A model generated the notes under the pieces. The model was not told where the DNA came from. It saw only the letters and a program-made list of their open reading frames with translations, and did no database searches. Source: Rummeliibacillus sp. POC4 (GTDB taxonomy: Bacteria > Bacillota > Bacilli > Bacillales_A > Planococcaceae). Taken from it: DNA of 38,345 nt. Shown here piece by piece: positions 8,431-15,960 of the stretch. How positions within the stretch are numbered: the first letter of the stretch is position 1; every line of letters starts with the position of its first letter. Location of the stretch: NCBI RefSeq assembly GCF_003576525.1, contig NZ_QWUA01000048.1, forward strand, positions 1 through 38,345, written 5' to 3'. The translations under genes were made by a program, and so were the position numbers.

Positions 8431-10215
8431 ATGACAGAAAATACTTTAAAACTTATTAAAGGCGGTAGCTTTTTAACGGAAGATATTGACGCTGGACGCG
8501 TATTTACGCCAGAGGATTTTACTGATGAGCAAAAAATGATTGCAAAAACAACTGAAGATTATATACAAACTGAAGTATTACCAGTTGTCGATAATTTAGA
8601 AAATCATGAATTTGAACATTCTGTTCGACTATTGAAAAAAGCAGGTGAGCTTGGCTTACTAGCAGCTGATGTACCAGCAGAATATGAAGGTCTTGGCTTA
8701 GATAAAATTTCTTCAGCTTTAATAACTGAAAAAATGGCTTTAGCAGGGGGCTTTTCTATTACACATGGTGCACATGTTGGCATTGGTTCATTACCAATCG
8801 TATTATTTGGTAATGACGATCAAAAGCAAAAGTACCTACCAAAACTAGCATCTGGTGAACTAATTGCAGCTTACGCTTTAACTGAGCCTAGTTCAGGGTC
8901 TGACGCATTAGGTGCTAAAACAACTGCAAAGCTAAATGCAGAAGGAACACACTATATTCTAAATGGTGAGAAACAATGGATTACAAACTCAGGTTTCGCG
9001 GATGTATTTGTAGTCTATGCGAAAATTGATGGCGATAAGTTTTCAGCATTTATCGTAGAACGTGGTTTCCCAGGTGTATCAACTGGTGCTGAAGAAAAGA
9101 AAATGGGTATTAAATCTTCTTCTACACGTACATTAATTTTAGAAGATGTGCCTGTACCTGTTGAAAACTTATTAGGTGAAGTAGGTCGCGGTCATGTCAT
9201 CGCATTTAATATTCTTAACATCGGTCGTTATAAATTGGGTGTTGGGGCAATCGGGGCTTCAAAACGAGCACTTGAATTAGCAATTTCTTATTCAAATCAA
9301 CGCCAACAATTTAATACACCTATTTCATCTTTCAACCTAACTAAAGAAAAACTATCTACAATGGCTGCTAAATTGTATGCATCTGAATCTTTAATCTATC
9401 GTACAGTTGGATATTTCGAAGATCGTATGAGTCAACTAAGTGAAGAAGAAAAGAATGATGGTAAAGCTGTTGCAGCTTCAATAGCAGAATATGCAATTGA
9501 ATGCTCTATCAACAAAGTATTCGGCTCTGAAACACTTGACTATATCGCAGACGAAGCAGTTCAATTACATGGCGGATATGGCTATATGCAGGAATATGAA
9601 GTTGAGCGTATCTATCGTGATTCACGTATCAACCGTATTTTCGAAGGAACAAACGAAATTAACCGTCTAATTGTACCAGGAACTTTCGTGAAAAAGGCGA
9701 TGAAAGGTGAGCTACCACTTCTTCAACAAGCACAAAGCCTACAATCTGAATTGCTATCAATGTTCCCTGAAGAAATCGGTGACGAACCATTAGCGCAAGA
9801 AAAACACTTAGTGAAGATGGCAAAGAAAATTGCATTATTAGCAGCAGGAACAGCAGTTCAACGTTTCGGTACAAAACTAGAGCAAGAACAAGAGATTTTA
9901 GTGAATATTGCTAATATCGCTAACCAATTATTCGCGATGGAATCAGTTGTTCTTCGTACTGAAAAAGCACTTGCTCGTGACGGATTCGATAAAGCTGCAC
10001 AAAAAGTTTTATACACAGAAATTTTCGTTCAAGAAGCATTTGCTGAAATTGAAAAAGAAGCAAAAGAAACAATTATTGGTTCTGTAGAAGGTGACAATGC
10101 TCGCATGTTACTATCTGCTCTACGTAAACTTACACGATTCACTCCATATAATTTGATTGCTAAAAAACGTCAAGCTTCTGTAAAACTAATTGCTGCAGAG
10201 AAATATACAGTATAG
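8431..10215 (+). CDS. fadE: Acyl-CoA dehydrogenase, FadE
   Basis: The 594-aa flavoenzyme oxidises acyl-CoA to trans-2-enoyl-CoA, the first beta-oxidation step, using FAD. Core motifs are ALTEPSSGSDA (about residue 149 on), KQWITNSGFADVF, QLHGGYGYMQEYEVERIYRD and RIFEGTNEI with catalytic Glu405. About 180 residues follow the core as a helical C-terminal extension, as in VLCAD-like and Bacillus FadE proteins, which may mediate membrane contact or dimerisation. It starts 57 bases after fadA with a GGGGAG SD. Last gene of the FadR-controlled operon, ending at the terminator at 10241. Confidence 0.94.
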   Translation: MTENTLKLIKGGSFLTEDIDAGRVFTPEDFTDEQKMIAKTTEDYIQTEVLPVVDNLENHEFEHSVRLLKKAGELGLLAADVPAEYEGLGLDKISSALITEKMALAGGFSITHGAHVGIGSLPIVLFGNDDQKQKYLPKLASGELIAAYALTEPSSGSDALGAKTTAKLNAEGTHYILNGEKQWITNSGFADVFVVYAKIDGDKFSAFIVERGFPGVSTGAEEKKMGIKSSSTRTLILEDVPVPVENLLGEVGRGHVIAFNILNIGRYKLGVGAIGASKRALELAISYSNQRQQFNTPISSFNLTKEKLSTMAAKLYASESLIYRTVGYFEDRMSQLSEEEKNDGKAVAASIAEYAIECSINKVFGSETLDYIADEAVQLHGGYGYMQEYEVERIYRDSRINRIFEGTNEINRLIVPGTFVKKAMKGELPLLQQAQSLQSELLSMFPEEIGDEPLAQEKHLVKMAKKIALLAAGTAVQRFGTKLEQEQEILVNIANIANQLFAMESVVLRTEKALARDGFDKAAQKVLYTEIFVQEAFAEIEKEAKETIIGSVEGDNARMLLSALRKLTRFTPYNLIAKKRQASVKLIAAEKYTV

Positions 10216-10240
10216 TATTTGAAGAATTTGTATAACGTAG

Positions 10241-10282
10241 AGAAATCCGGTCATCCTAATAGAGTGATCGGATTTCTTTCTT
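10241..10282 (+). terminator. Rho-independent terminator of fadNAE
   Basis: AGAAATCCGGTCA pairs with TGATCGGATTTCT (13 bp, one G-U) around an 11-base loop, followed by TTCTT. Confidence 0.85.
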
Positions 10283-10355
10283 GAATAAGAAAGTCATCAT
10301 ACAATACAATGAAGAGAAGGGATGTAGTTATAAAACATATAAAAGGAGCATTCTT

Positions 10356-10712
10356 ATGACGATCAGATTAATTCAATACCCAAAATGTACAACATGTAAA
10401 AAAGCACAAGCTTGGTTAAAGGAAAATGGAATCGAGTTTGAATTACAACATATAGTTGAACAAACACCTACAAAAGAAGAATTAACAAATTTTTTGAAAA
10501 TGAGTGGCCTGCCATTGAAAAAATTCTTTAATACTTCTGGGATGAAATATCGCGAACTACAATTAAAAGATCGCTTAAAGGAAATGTCTGAAGATGAGCA
10601 ACTTGAATTGTTAGCATCAGATGGAATGCTCATTAAAAGACCGATTGTTACCGATGGTCAAAGAATCACATTAGGTTTTAAAATTGATGACTTTGAAAAG
10701 ACATGGAAATAG
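10356..10712 (+). CDS. yusI: Spx/ArsC-family protein, YusI
   Basis: The 118-aa protein has the ArsC/Spx thioredoxin-like fold: QYPKCTTCKKAQAWL gives a CxxC pair at Cys11/Cys14. FNTSGMKYREL and RPIVTDGQRITLGF are the usual second and third family motifs. Its role is unknown; true arsenate reductases of this family have another Cys arrangement, and Spx needs regions I cannot confirm here. The ATG at 10356 is preceded by AAAAGGAG, while a longer frame from 10281 begins inside the fadE terminator and is rejected. It sits between fadE and gcvH exactly as yusI does in B. subtilis. Confidence 0.88.
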   Translation: MTIRLIQYPKCTTCKKAQAWLKENGIEFELQHIVEQTPTKEELTNFLKMSGLPLKKFFNTSGMKYRELQLKDRLKEMSEDEQLELLASDGMLIKRPIVTDGQRITLGFKIDDFEKTWK

Positions 10713-10789
10713 TTATACATTTGCTTGTTTTTAAATACGGAATATGTCAAAATTGAAGTGAATTTAAATACATATTTGGAGGGTTAATG

Positions 10790-11170
10790 ATGAGCATACC
10801 AACAGATTTACGTTATACAGAAGAACATGAATGGGTAAAAGCAGAAGATGGAAAAGTACGCATCGGAATTACAGAGTTCGCACAATCAGAACTAGGTGAT
10901 ATCGTATTCGTTGAACTTCCACAAGTAGGTGACGATCTAGTAGCAGATGAACCATTTGGTAGTGTTGAATCTGTAAAAACTGTATCTGAACTTTATGCAC
11001 CTATTTCAGGTAAAGTTGTAGAAATTAATGAAGAACTAGAAGATAGCCCAGAATTTGTTAACGAATCTCCATATGAAAAAGCATGGATGGTTGTGATTGA
11101 ACCTTCTGACGTATCACAAATTGAAGAATTACTTACACCAGAAAAATACCAAGAACTAATCGAAGAATAA
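10790..11170 (+). CDS. gcvH: Glycine cleavage system H protein
   Basis: The 126-aa lipoyl carrier shuttles the aminomethyl group between the P, T and L proteins of glycine cleavage. In Bacillus and related species it is also the first acceptor of octanoyl groups for lipoate synthesis. The lipoyl-lysine motif is [11 protein letters not shown], with Lys63. The end [11 protein letters not shown] is typical. Two adjacent ATGs exist; TGGAGGG at 10777-10783 is best spaced for the second (10790), giving MSIPTDLRY as in the B. subtilis homologue. lipA at 33797 encodes the enzyme that would insert sulfur into the octanoyl group. Confidence 0.95.
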   Translation: MSIPTDLRYTEEHEWVKAEDGKVRIGITEFAQSELGDIVFVELPQVGDDLVADEPFGSVESVKTVSELYAPISGKVVEINEELEDSPEFVNESPYEKAWMVVIEPSDVSQIEELLTPEKYQELIEE

Positions 11171-11180
11171 TCTTGCCAAT

Positions 11181-11214
11181 AAAAGCGCCACACTTTTTGT
11201 GTTGGCGCTTTTAC
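11181..11214 (+). terminator. Rho-independent terminator after gcvH
   Basis: AAAAGCGCCACAC pairs with GTGTTGGCGCTTTT (one bulged T) around TTTTT. The stem is GC-rich and is followed by TTTT. Confidence 0.88.
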
Positions 11215-11293
11215 GTACATCAAGCAGTTCACACTATTAAGTTAAGGTTTTTACTGCACTCAATGCGGGATAAAACTGTAAGGAGGAATTAGC

Positions 11294-11635
11294 TTGTCTG
11301 ATAAAGTGCTTATTGTAGAAGGTAGGCAGGATAAATTGCAAATTCACCCCATATTAGCAGAAGATATTCCAATTCTATGTACGAATGGAACGATTAGTGC
11401 GAGTAATTTAGAAGAACTTATCTATCCCTATGAAGAATATGATTTATATGCTTTTTTTGACGAAGATTATTCAGGCGATTGCCTTCGTGCTTTGATGAAG
11501 AGAGAATATCCTGAGACGTATTTTTTACGAACCCTTTCTTTATATAAACAAGTGGAAGTAACGCCAAGAAAATATTTAGCTAGAATATTATTGGCTGCTG
11601 ATTTTAAAGTAAATCCAGCTTATCTTATAGAATAG
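11294..11635 (+). CDS. yusF: Toprim-domain protein, YusF (RNase M5-like)
   Basis: The 113-aa protein is a minimal Toprim domain: LIVEGRQDK holds the catalytic-type Glu9 and FFDEDYSGD holds the DxD (Asp56/Asp58). Toprim domains bind Mg2+ and act in nucleases, primases and topoisomerases; small ones such as RNase M5 process RNA. The start is TTG at 11294 behind AAGGAGG. It is followed 12 bases later by yusE, so the two are probably cotranscribed. The real substrate is unknown. Confidence 0.85.
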   Translation: MSDKVLIVEGRQDKLQIHPILAEDIPILCTNGTISASNLEELIYPYEEYDLYAFFDEDYSGDCLRALMKREYPETYFLRTLSLYKQVEVTPRKYLARILLAADFKVNPAYLIE

Positions 11636-11647
11636 GAATGACAAGTT

Positions 11648-11956
11648 ATGCAAGAATGGTCAATTGAAGAATGGGAGAATATGAAGGAAAGTAAAGAACA
11701 ATGTACTTTCTATTTATACACTTCAATGTGTGGAACGTGCCAAGTAGCTTCTAAAATGATGGAGATTATGGAAGCAACCTTTCCAGACATTCCAATGGGA
11801 AAGGCTAATATCAATTATGTGGAACAATTAGCCATAGACTATAAAATTGAAAGTGTCCCATGTTTACTAATTACTGAAAATGGAAAAGTAAGAGATAAAA
11901 TCTATGCATTTCAATCTGTTTCATACTTATTTGAAAAAATTCAGAAAAAAGATTGA
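11648..11956 (+). CDS. yusE: Thioredoxin-like protein, YusE
   Basis: The 102-aa thioredoxin-fold protein has FYLYTSMCGTCQVA with the redox pair Cys28/Cys31 and a VPCLLITENGK segment in the cis-Pro region. CGTC differs from the CGPC of housekeeping thioredoxin, and the extra Cys beside the cis-Pro is unusual. Its partner is unknown. The SD is weak (AGGAA at about 11634), so translation may depend on yusF 12 bases upstream. The promoter for the SAM riboswitch begins inside its stop codon. Confidence 0.87.
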   Translation: MQEWSIEEWENMKESKEQCTFYLYTSMCGTCQVASKMMEIMEATFPDIPMGKANINYVEQLAIDYKIESVPCLLITENGKVRDKIYAFQSVSYLFEKIQKKD

Positions 11957-11981
11957 CGATGTTAACATAGAGTGGTAAAGT
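11953..11981 (+). promoter_or_regulatory. Sigma-A promoter of the metNPQ leader
   Basis: TTGACG (11953-11958) and TAAAGT (11976-11981) are separated by 17 bases, about 35 bases upstream of the aptamer. The -35 overlaps the yusE stop codon. Confidence 0.72.
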
Positions 11982-12014
11982 AACAAACATAAATTAAATA
12001 ATTATTTACGTTAC

Positions 12015-12117
12015 TCTTATTTAGAGAGGTGGAGGGAAGTGCCCTATGAAGCCCGGCAACCGTCACAATGTGACACGGTGCCAATTCACGCAAAGTGAGA
12101 ACTTTGGAAGATGAGAG
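12015..12117 (+). ncRNA. SAM-I (S-box) riboswitch aptamer
   Basis: The S-box core is visible in order: CTCTTAT as the P1 5' strand, AGAGAGGTGGAGGGAAGTGC, then CCCTATGAAGCCCGGCAACC. The variable helices follow, and ATGAGAG closes P1 at 12111-12117. Binding of S-adenosylmethionine stabilises P1 and lets the downstream terminator form, so met genes are read only when SAM is low. It fits the methionine uptake operon that follows. Confidence 0.96.
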
Positions 12118-12140
12118 AACGGTTTTCGTATATTACGTGG

Positions 12141-12172
12141 ACCCTTCTGTTAATCTTACAGAAGGGTCTTTT
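12141..12172 (+). terminator. Riboswitch-controlled terminator before metN
   Basis: ACCCTTCTGT pairs with ACAGAAGGGT (10 bp) around a 7-base loop, followed by CTTTTAT. It is the expression platform of the SAM riboswitch. Confidence 0.92.
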
Positions 12173-12241
12173 ATATTAAAAGCGAAAGAGGCTGTTCAGA
12201 CCCGAGCGACAATGACGTAAATATAAAAGGTGGTTTTGAGT

Positions 12242-13267
12242 ATGATTCAACTAGAAAATGTCGTAAAAAAATACAAAACCGCTAATGGATCTCTAACTGC
12301 AGTTAATGATGTTAACCTATCAATAAATGATGGTGAGATTTTTGGCATTATCGGTTATAGTGGTGCTGGTAAAAGCACAATGATCCGTTTACTCAATGGC
12401 TTAGAAAAGCCTACATCAGGTAAAGTCACAGTAAATGGACAGAATATTTCATCGATTAAAGGGAAAGAACTTCGAAATGCACGCCATAAAATAAGTATGA
12501 TTTTCCAACACTTCAACTTATTATGGTCGAGAACAGTCGAAGAGAATATAGCATTTCCATTAGAGATTGCTGGTATTAGTAAAGCAGAACGCCAGAAACG
12601 TGTACTTGAACTAGTAGAGTTAGTCGGCTTGAAAGGAAGAGAAAAAGCATATCCTTCCCAACTATCAGGTGGACAAAAGCAACGTGTAGGTATTGCTAGA
12701 GCGCTAGCAAATAATCCAGAAGTGTTACTTTGTGATGAAGCAACCTCAGCCCTTGACCCAGAAACAACGGATGCAATCTTAGACTTACTTGTAAGTATCA
12801 ATGAAAAACTTGGACTAACAATTGTTTTAATCACACATGAGATGCATGTCATCCGAAAAATTTGTCATCGTGTAGCAGTGATGGAAGCTGGGAAAGTTGT
12901 TGAGCAAGGAAATGTTCTAGAAGTTTTCCAATCTCCAAAAGCAACTGTAACAAAGAAATTCGTTTCTCAAGTTACTGAAACAGCTGGGCACAAAGAGTCC
13001 ATTTCACAAATGTTGGATGATTACCCGAATGATCAGTTGATAAAGTTATTCTTTGTTGGTTCTAAAACTGAGCAACCTGTAATCTCTTATTTGATACGAG
13101 AGTTTGGTGTCGATGTGAATATTGTGCATGGCAATATATCTCCGACAAAGAGTGGTCCATATGGTACGTTAATCGTCCGAATTGTTGGAAATGATAGCGA
13201 CGTATCAAATGCGATTCAATATTTAGATGAACAAGGTATTAAAACGGAGGTGATCAAGAATGCTTAA
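12242..13267 (+). CDS. metN: Methionine ABC transporter ATP-binding protein
   Basis: The 341-aa ATPase powers uptake of methionine (and its sulfoxide or D-isomer in relatives). Walker A is GYSGAGKS (residues 38-45), the signature LSGGQ is at 141-145, Walker B is VLLCDE at 161-166, and the H-loop is in LITHEMH. The C-terminal 90 or so residues form the NIL (ACT-like) methionine-sensing domain that inhibits transport when methionine is plentiful. The ATG at 12242 has AAAGGTGG upstream; a GTG four codons earlier lies inside that SD. It overlaps metP by 8 bases and is controlled by the SAM riboswitch. Confidence 0.96.
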   Translation: MIQLENVVKKYKTANGSLTAVNDVNLSINDGEIFGIIGYSGAGKSTMIRLLNGLEKPTSGKVTVNGQNISSIKGKELRNARHKISMIFQHFNLLWSRTVEENIAFPLEIAGISKAERQKRVLELVELVGLKGREKAYPSQLSGGQKQRVGIARALANNPEVLLCDEATSALDPETTDAILDLLVSINEKLGLTIVLITHEMHVIRKICHRVAVMEAGKVVEQGNVLEVFQSPKATVTKKFVSQVTETAGHKESISQMLDDYPNDQLIKLFFVGSKTEQPVISYLIREFGVDVNIVHGNISPTKSGPYGTLIVRIVGNDSDVSNAIQYLDEQGIKTEVIKNA

Positions 13268-13928
13268 TGATCTCTTTCCGAATGTCGATTGGGAAATCAT
13301 GTGGGAAGCTACAAGAGAAACCATTTACATGACGGCTGTTTCAACAGTTCTTACATTCATAATTGGTTTAGTTCTTGGGATTCTGTTATTCCTTACAAGT
13401 CCAACACAACTTTGGGCGAACAAAGTTGTCAACTTACTAACGGGCTCTGTTGTGAATATTTTTCGATCAATTCCATTTATCATTTTAGTTATTCTTTTAA
13501 TTCCATTTACAAACTTTTTACTAGGAACAATTCGTGGAGCTAATGCAGCGTTACCAGCTTTAATCATAGGAGCTGCACCATTCTATGCTCGAATGGTTTT
13601 GATCGCTTTACGTGAAATTGATAAAGGTGTAATTGAAGCGGCACGTTCTATGGGAGCTAAAACTTGGACGATCATTTATAAAGTTTTAATCCCAGAGTCA
13701 TTACCAGCTTTAATATCAGGTATTACCGTAACAGCAGTAGCATTAGTTGGTTACACTGCAATGGCAGGTGTAATCGGTGCTGGTGGTTTAGGAAACTTAG
13801 CGTTTATGGATGGCTTCCAACGAAGTCGTAACGATGTAACATTTGTCGCAACTGTATTAGTGTTAGTGATTGTATTTATCATTCAATTTATAGGTGATTT
13901 TATTACATCCAAAACAGATAAACGATAG
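13260..13928 (+). CDS. metP: Methionine ABC transporter permease
   Basis: The 222-aa inner-membrane permease has about five hydrophobic segments and the cytoplasmic EAA loop EAARSMGAKTWTIIYKVLIPE, through which it contacts MetN. GGAGGTG precedes the ATG. The 8-base overlap with metN implies translational coupling. The gene is metP in Bacillus and metI in E. coli. Confidence 0.95.
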   Translation: MLNDLFPNVDWEIMWEATRETIYMTAVSTVLTFIIGLVLGILLFLTSPTQLWANKVVNLLTGSVVNIFRSIPFIILVILLIPFTNFLLGTIRGANAALPALIIGAAPFYARMVLIALREIDKGVIEAARSMGAKTWTIIYKVLIPESLPALISGITVTAVALVGYTAMAGVIGAGGLGNLAFMDGFQRSRNDVTFVATVLVLVIVFIIQFIGDFITSKTDKR

Positions 13929-13981
13929 TTTGGTGTATACGTATAAACGTTCACATATTTGAAAAGAAAAGGGGAAAAAAC

Positions 13982-14812
13982 ATGAAGAAACTTGTAGCAG
14001 GAATTCTAACAGCATCATTAGCGTTAAGCTTAGCAGCTTGCGGATCAGACGAAAAAGCATCATCTGGTGATTCAAAAGAAACAAAATTAGTAGTAGGTGC
14101 TTCTAATGTACCTCACGCAGAAATTTTAGAAAAGGCAAAACCAATTCTTGAAAAAGAAGGCGTAGAATTAGATATTCAAAAATATCAAGATTATGTATTG
14201 CCTAATAAGGATTTAGATTCCGGCGATTTAGATGCGAACTATTTCCAACACATTCCATACCTAGAACAACAAATCAAAGATAATGGTTACGACTTTGTAA
14301 ACGCTGGTGGTATTCATATCGAACCAATCGGTATTTACTCTAAAAAATATAAAAAACTAGATCAACTTCCAAAAGGAGCGACAATTTTAATCAGTAACTC
14401 TGTAGCTGACCAAGGTCGTATTCTAACATTACTAGAAGCTAAAGGCTTAATCACATTAAAAGAAGGCATAGATAAAGCTTCAGCAGAAATCAAAGATATT
14501 GCGAAAAATCCAAAAAAATTAAAAATCGATGCAAAAACTGCTCCTGAAATGTTAGTGCAAATGTATAAAAACGAAGAAGGAGATGCAGTAGTTATCAATT
14601 CTAACTTTGCAATCGATGCAGGTTTAACACCAACAAAAGATGCAATTGCTCTTGAAGACAAAGATTCACCATATGTAAACGTTATTGCAGTGAAGAAAGA
14701 AAACAAAGACAATAAAGCTGTGAAAAAATTAGTGGATGTCCTACATTCAAAAGAAATTCAAGACTTCATCAATGAAGAATGGAAAGGTTCAGTAGTTCCT
14801 GTATCTGAATAA
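13982..14812 (+). CDS. metQ: Methionine-binding lipoprotein (NlpA family)
   Basis: The 276-aa substrate-binding protein begins with a lipoprotein signal (MKKLVAGILTASLALS) and the lipobox LAAC, so Cys20 would be lipidated and anchor it outside the membrane. The mature part has the NlpA/MetQ motifs LVVGASNVPHAEIL, DLDANYFQHIPYLE and the ending IQDFINEEWKGSVVP. It delivers methionine to MetNP. GGGGAA precedes the ATG. Last gene of the operon. Confidence 0.95.
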   Translation: MKKLVAGILTASLALSLAACGSDEKASSGDSKETKLVVGASNVPHAEILEKAKPILEKEGVELDIQKYQDYVLPNKDLDSGDLDANYFQHIPYLEQQIKDNGYDFVNAGGIHIEPIGIYSKKYKKLDQLPKGATILISNSVADQGRILTLLEAKGLITLKEGIDKASAEIKDIAKNPKKLKIDAKTAPEMLVQMYKNEEGDAVVINSNFAIDAGLTPTKDAIALEDKDSPYVNVIAVKKENKDNKAVKKLVDVLHSKEIQDFINEEWKGSVVPVSE

Positions 14813-14820
14813 TAAAGATG

Positions 14821-14861
14821 AAAAAAGACGTTAGAGCGAATTTCGTTCTAGCGTCTTTTTG
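14821..14861. terminator. Terminator between metQ and gltC, probably bidirectional
   Basis: AAAAAGACGTTAGAGCGAA pairs with TTCGTTCTAGCGTCTTTTT (two G-U) with a minimal loop. T runs occur on both strands, so it can end metNPQ on the plus strand and gltC on the minus strand. Confidence 0.9.
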
Positions 14862-14934
14862 TGTATATTGAAATAGTTTTCGATATTTAACTCCAAAATA
14901 TAAAATTATCAATCTTATAATCTATTCTGAGAAA

Positions 14935-15837
14935 TTATTTAAACTGCGTCAATCTAGAGAAGAAGTTACTTACAAAGTCTAAGAAAATTTGTTCCGAAGG
15001 TGCTAGCTCGCGGTTTATAGGATAAATAACACCGACATTACGTGTAAATGGAGGTTCCACCAATGCTAGTTTTTTTGTTCGACGAGGGGTAGCGTCATAG
15101 AACGCACTTTCAGGTAATAGGGTAACTCCGATACCTGCTGCTACTAATCCTTTTAATGCATCCATATCTTCACCTTCAGAACTAATCTTTGGTGTAAATC
15201 CAACTGATTTACATGCTTCTACCGCTACTTTGTTTAATATAAATCCTTCTGGAAATAATGCAAATCCTTCATTACGTAATTCTGTTAATTGGATCTGATC
15301 TTTTTTGGCTAGACGATGTGATGAAGGGACAAGTGCTGCGATATTTTCTGTAAACAGGATTTTTTGATCGATACTGTCATCCTTACCGGGGACAGGTCCT
15401 AAAAAGGCTAAATTCAGTTCACGTTCCTTTACAGCTTTAATAAGATATTTGTAAGAACCTTGTCTTAAATGAAACGAAACATTTGGATGTTCTTTTTTGA
15501 ATGCAGAAATAACTGTTGGTAGAAGAAAGCTTGCTAGACTTGTTGGAAATCCAATTTTAATCGTTCCTTCTTCAGGGTTTAAATACTCATCAACCTGTCT
15601 TTTTGCAAAATCGATTGCTTGAAGAGCTGCAACTGTATGTTCAAGGAATGTTCTTCCAATTGGTGTAAGTTTTACGTTACGCCCTACACGTTCAAATAAT
15701 TCAATACCCAACTCTTCTTCTAAATTGGCAATTTGACGGCTAACAGCTGATTGTGCGACATGTAAAACTTCTGCGGCTTCAGAGATATGTTCCCTCTCTG
15801 CAACTGCTACAAAATACCTCAGTTGTCTTAATTCCAT
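14935..15837 (-). CDS. gltC: LysR-family activator of glutamate synthase, GltC
   Basis: The 300-aa regulator has an N-terminal winged HTH (MELRQLRYFVAVAEREHISE, then VAQSAVSRQIANLEEELG) and a C-terminal LysR effector domain. In B. subtilis GltC activates gltAB in response to 2-oxoglutarate versus glutamate, represses its own gene, and is bound by the glutamate dehydrogenase RocG. Sequence, length and the divergent position next to gltA all match. The ATG has a GGAGATG-type SD on the minus strand. The end is shared with the bidirectional terminator at 14821. Confidence 0.94.
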   Translation of the reverse strand: MELRQLRYFVAVAEREHISEAAEVLHVAQSAVSRQIANLEEELGIELFERVGRNVKLTPIGRTFLEHTVAALQAIDFAKRQVDEYLNPEEGTIKIGFPTSLASFLLPTVISAFKKEHPNVSFHLRQGSYKYLIKAVKERELNLAFLGPVPGKDDSIDQKILFTENIAALVPSSHRLAKKDQIQLTELRNEGFALFPEGFILNKVAVEACKSVGFTPKISSEGEDMDALKGLVAAGIGVTLLPESAFYDATPRRTKKLALVEPPFTRNVGVIYPINRELAPSEQIFLDFVSNFFSRLTQFK

Positions 15838-15884
15838 ATCATGTCATCTCCTACTTATCTATTTTTTAGATTAATCCTATCCAA

Positions 15885-15913
15885 ATTATATATTGTTTAT
15901 ATGAATTTGAAAA
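15885..15913 (-). promoter_or_regulatory. gltC promoter
   Basis: On the minus strand TTTTCA (15908-15913) and a perfect TATAAT (15885-15890) are 17 bases apart, about 48 bases before the gltC ATG. It overlaps the dyad at 15888-15902, which fits GltC autorepression. Confidence 0.65.
15888..15902. promoter_or_regulatory. Candidate GltC-binding dyad
   Basis: ATATA-TTGTT-TATAT is a 15-bp dyad with the LysR-type T-N11-A pattern, between the divergent gltC and gltA genes. A TATACT at 15921-15926, with no good -35, may be the gltA -10, as expected of an activator-dependent promoter. The site assignment is inference from position and symmetry. Confidence 0.5.
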
Positions 15914-15960
15914 ACTAAAATATACTTAAGACCCGTTATATATATAAAGGAGGGAATCAT

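Noticed and set aside
12355-12852. 165-codon minus-strand ORF
   Set aside because: It is antisense to the conserved ATPase core of metN; a shadow frame.
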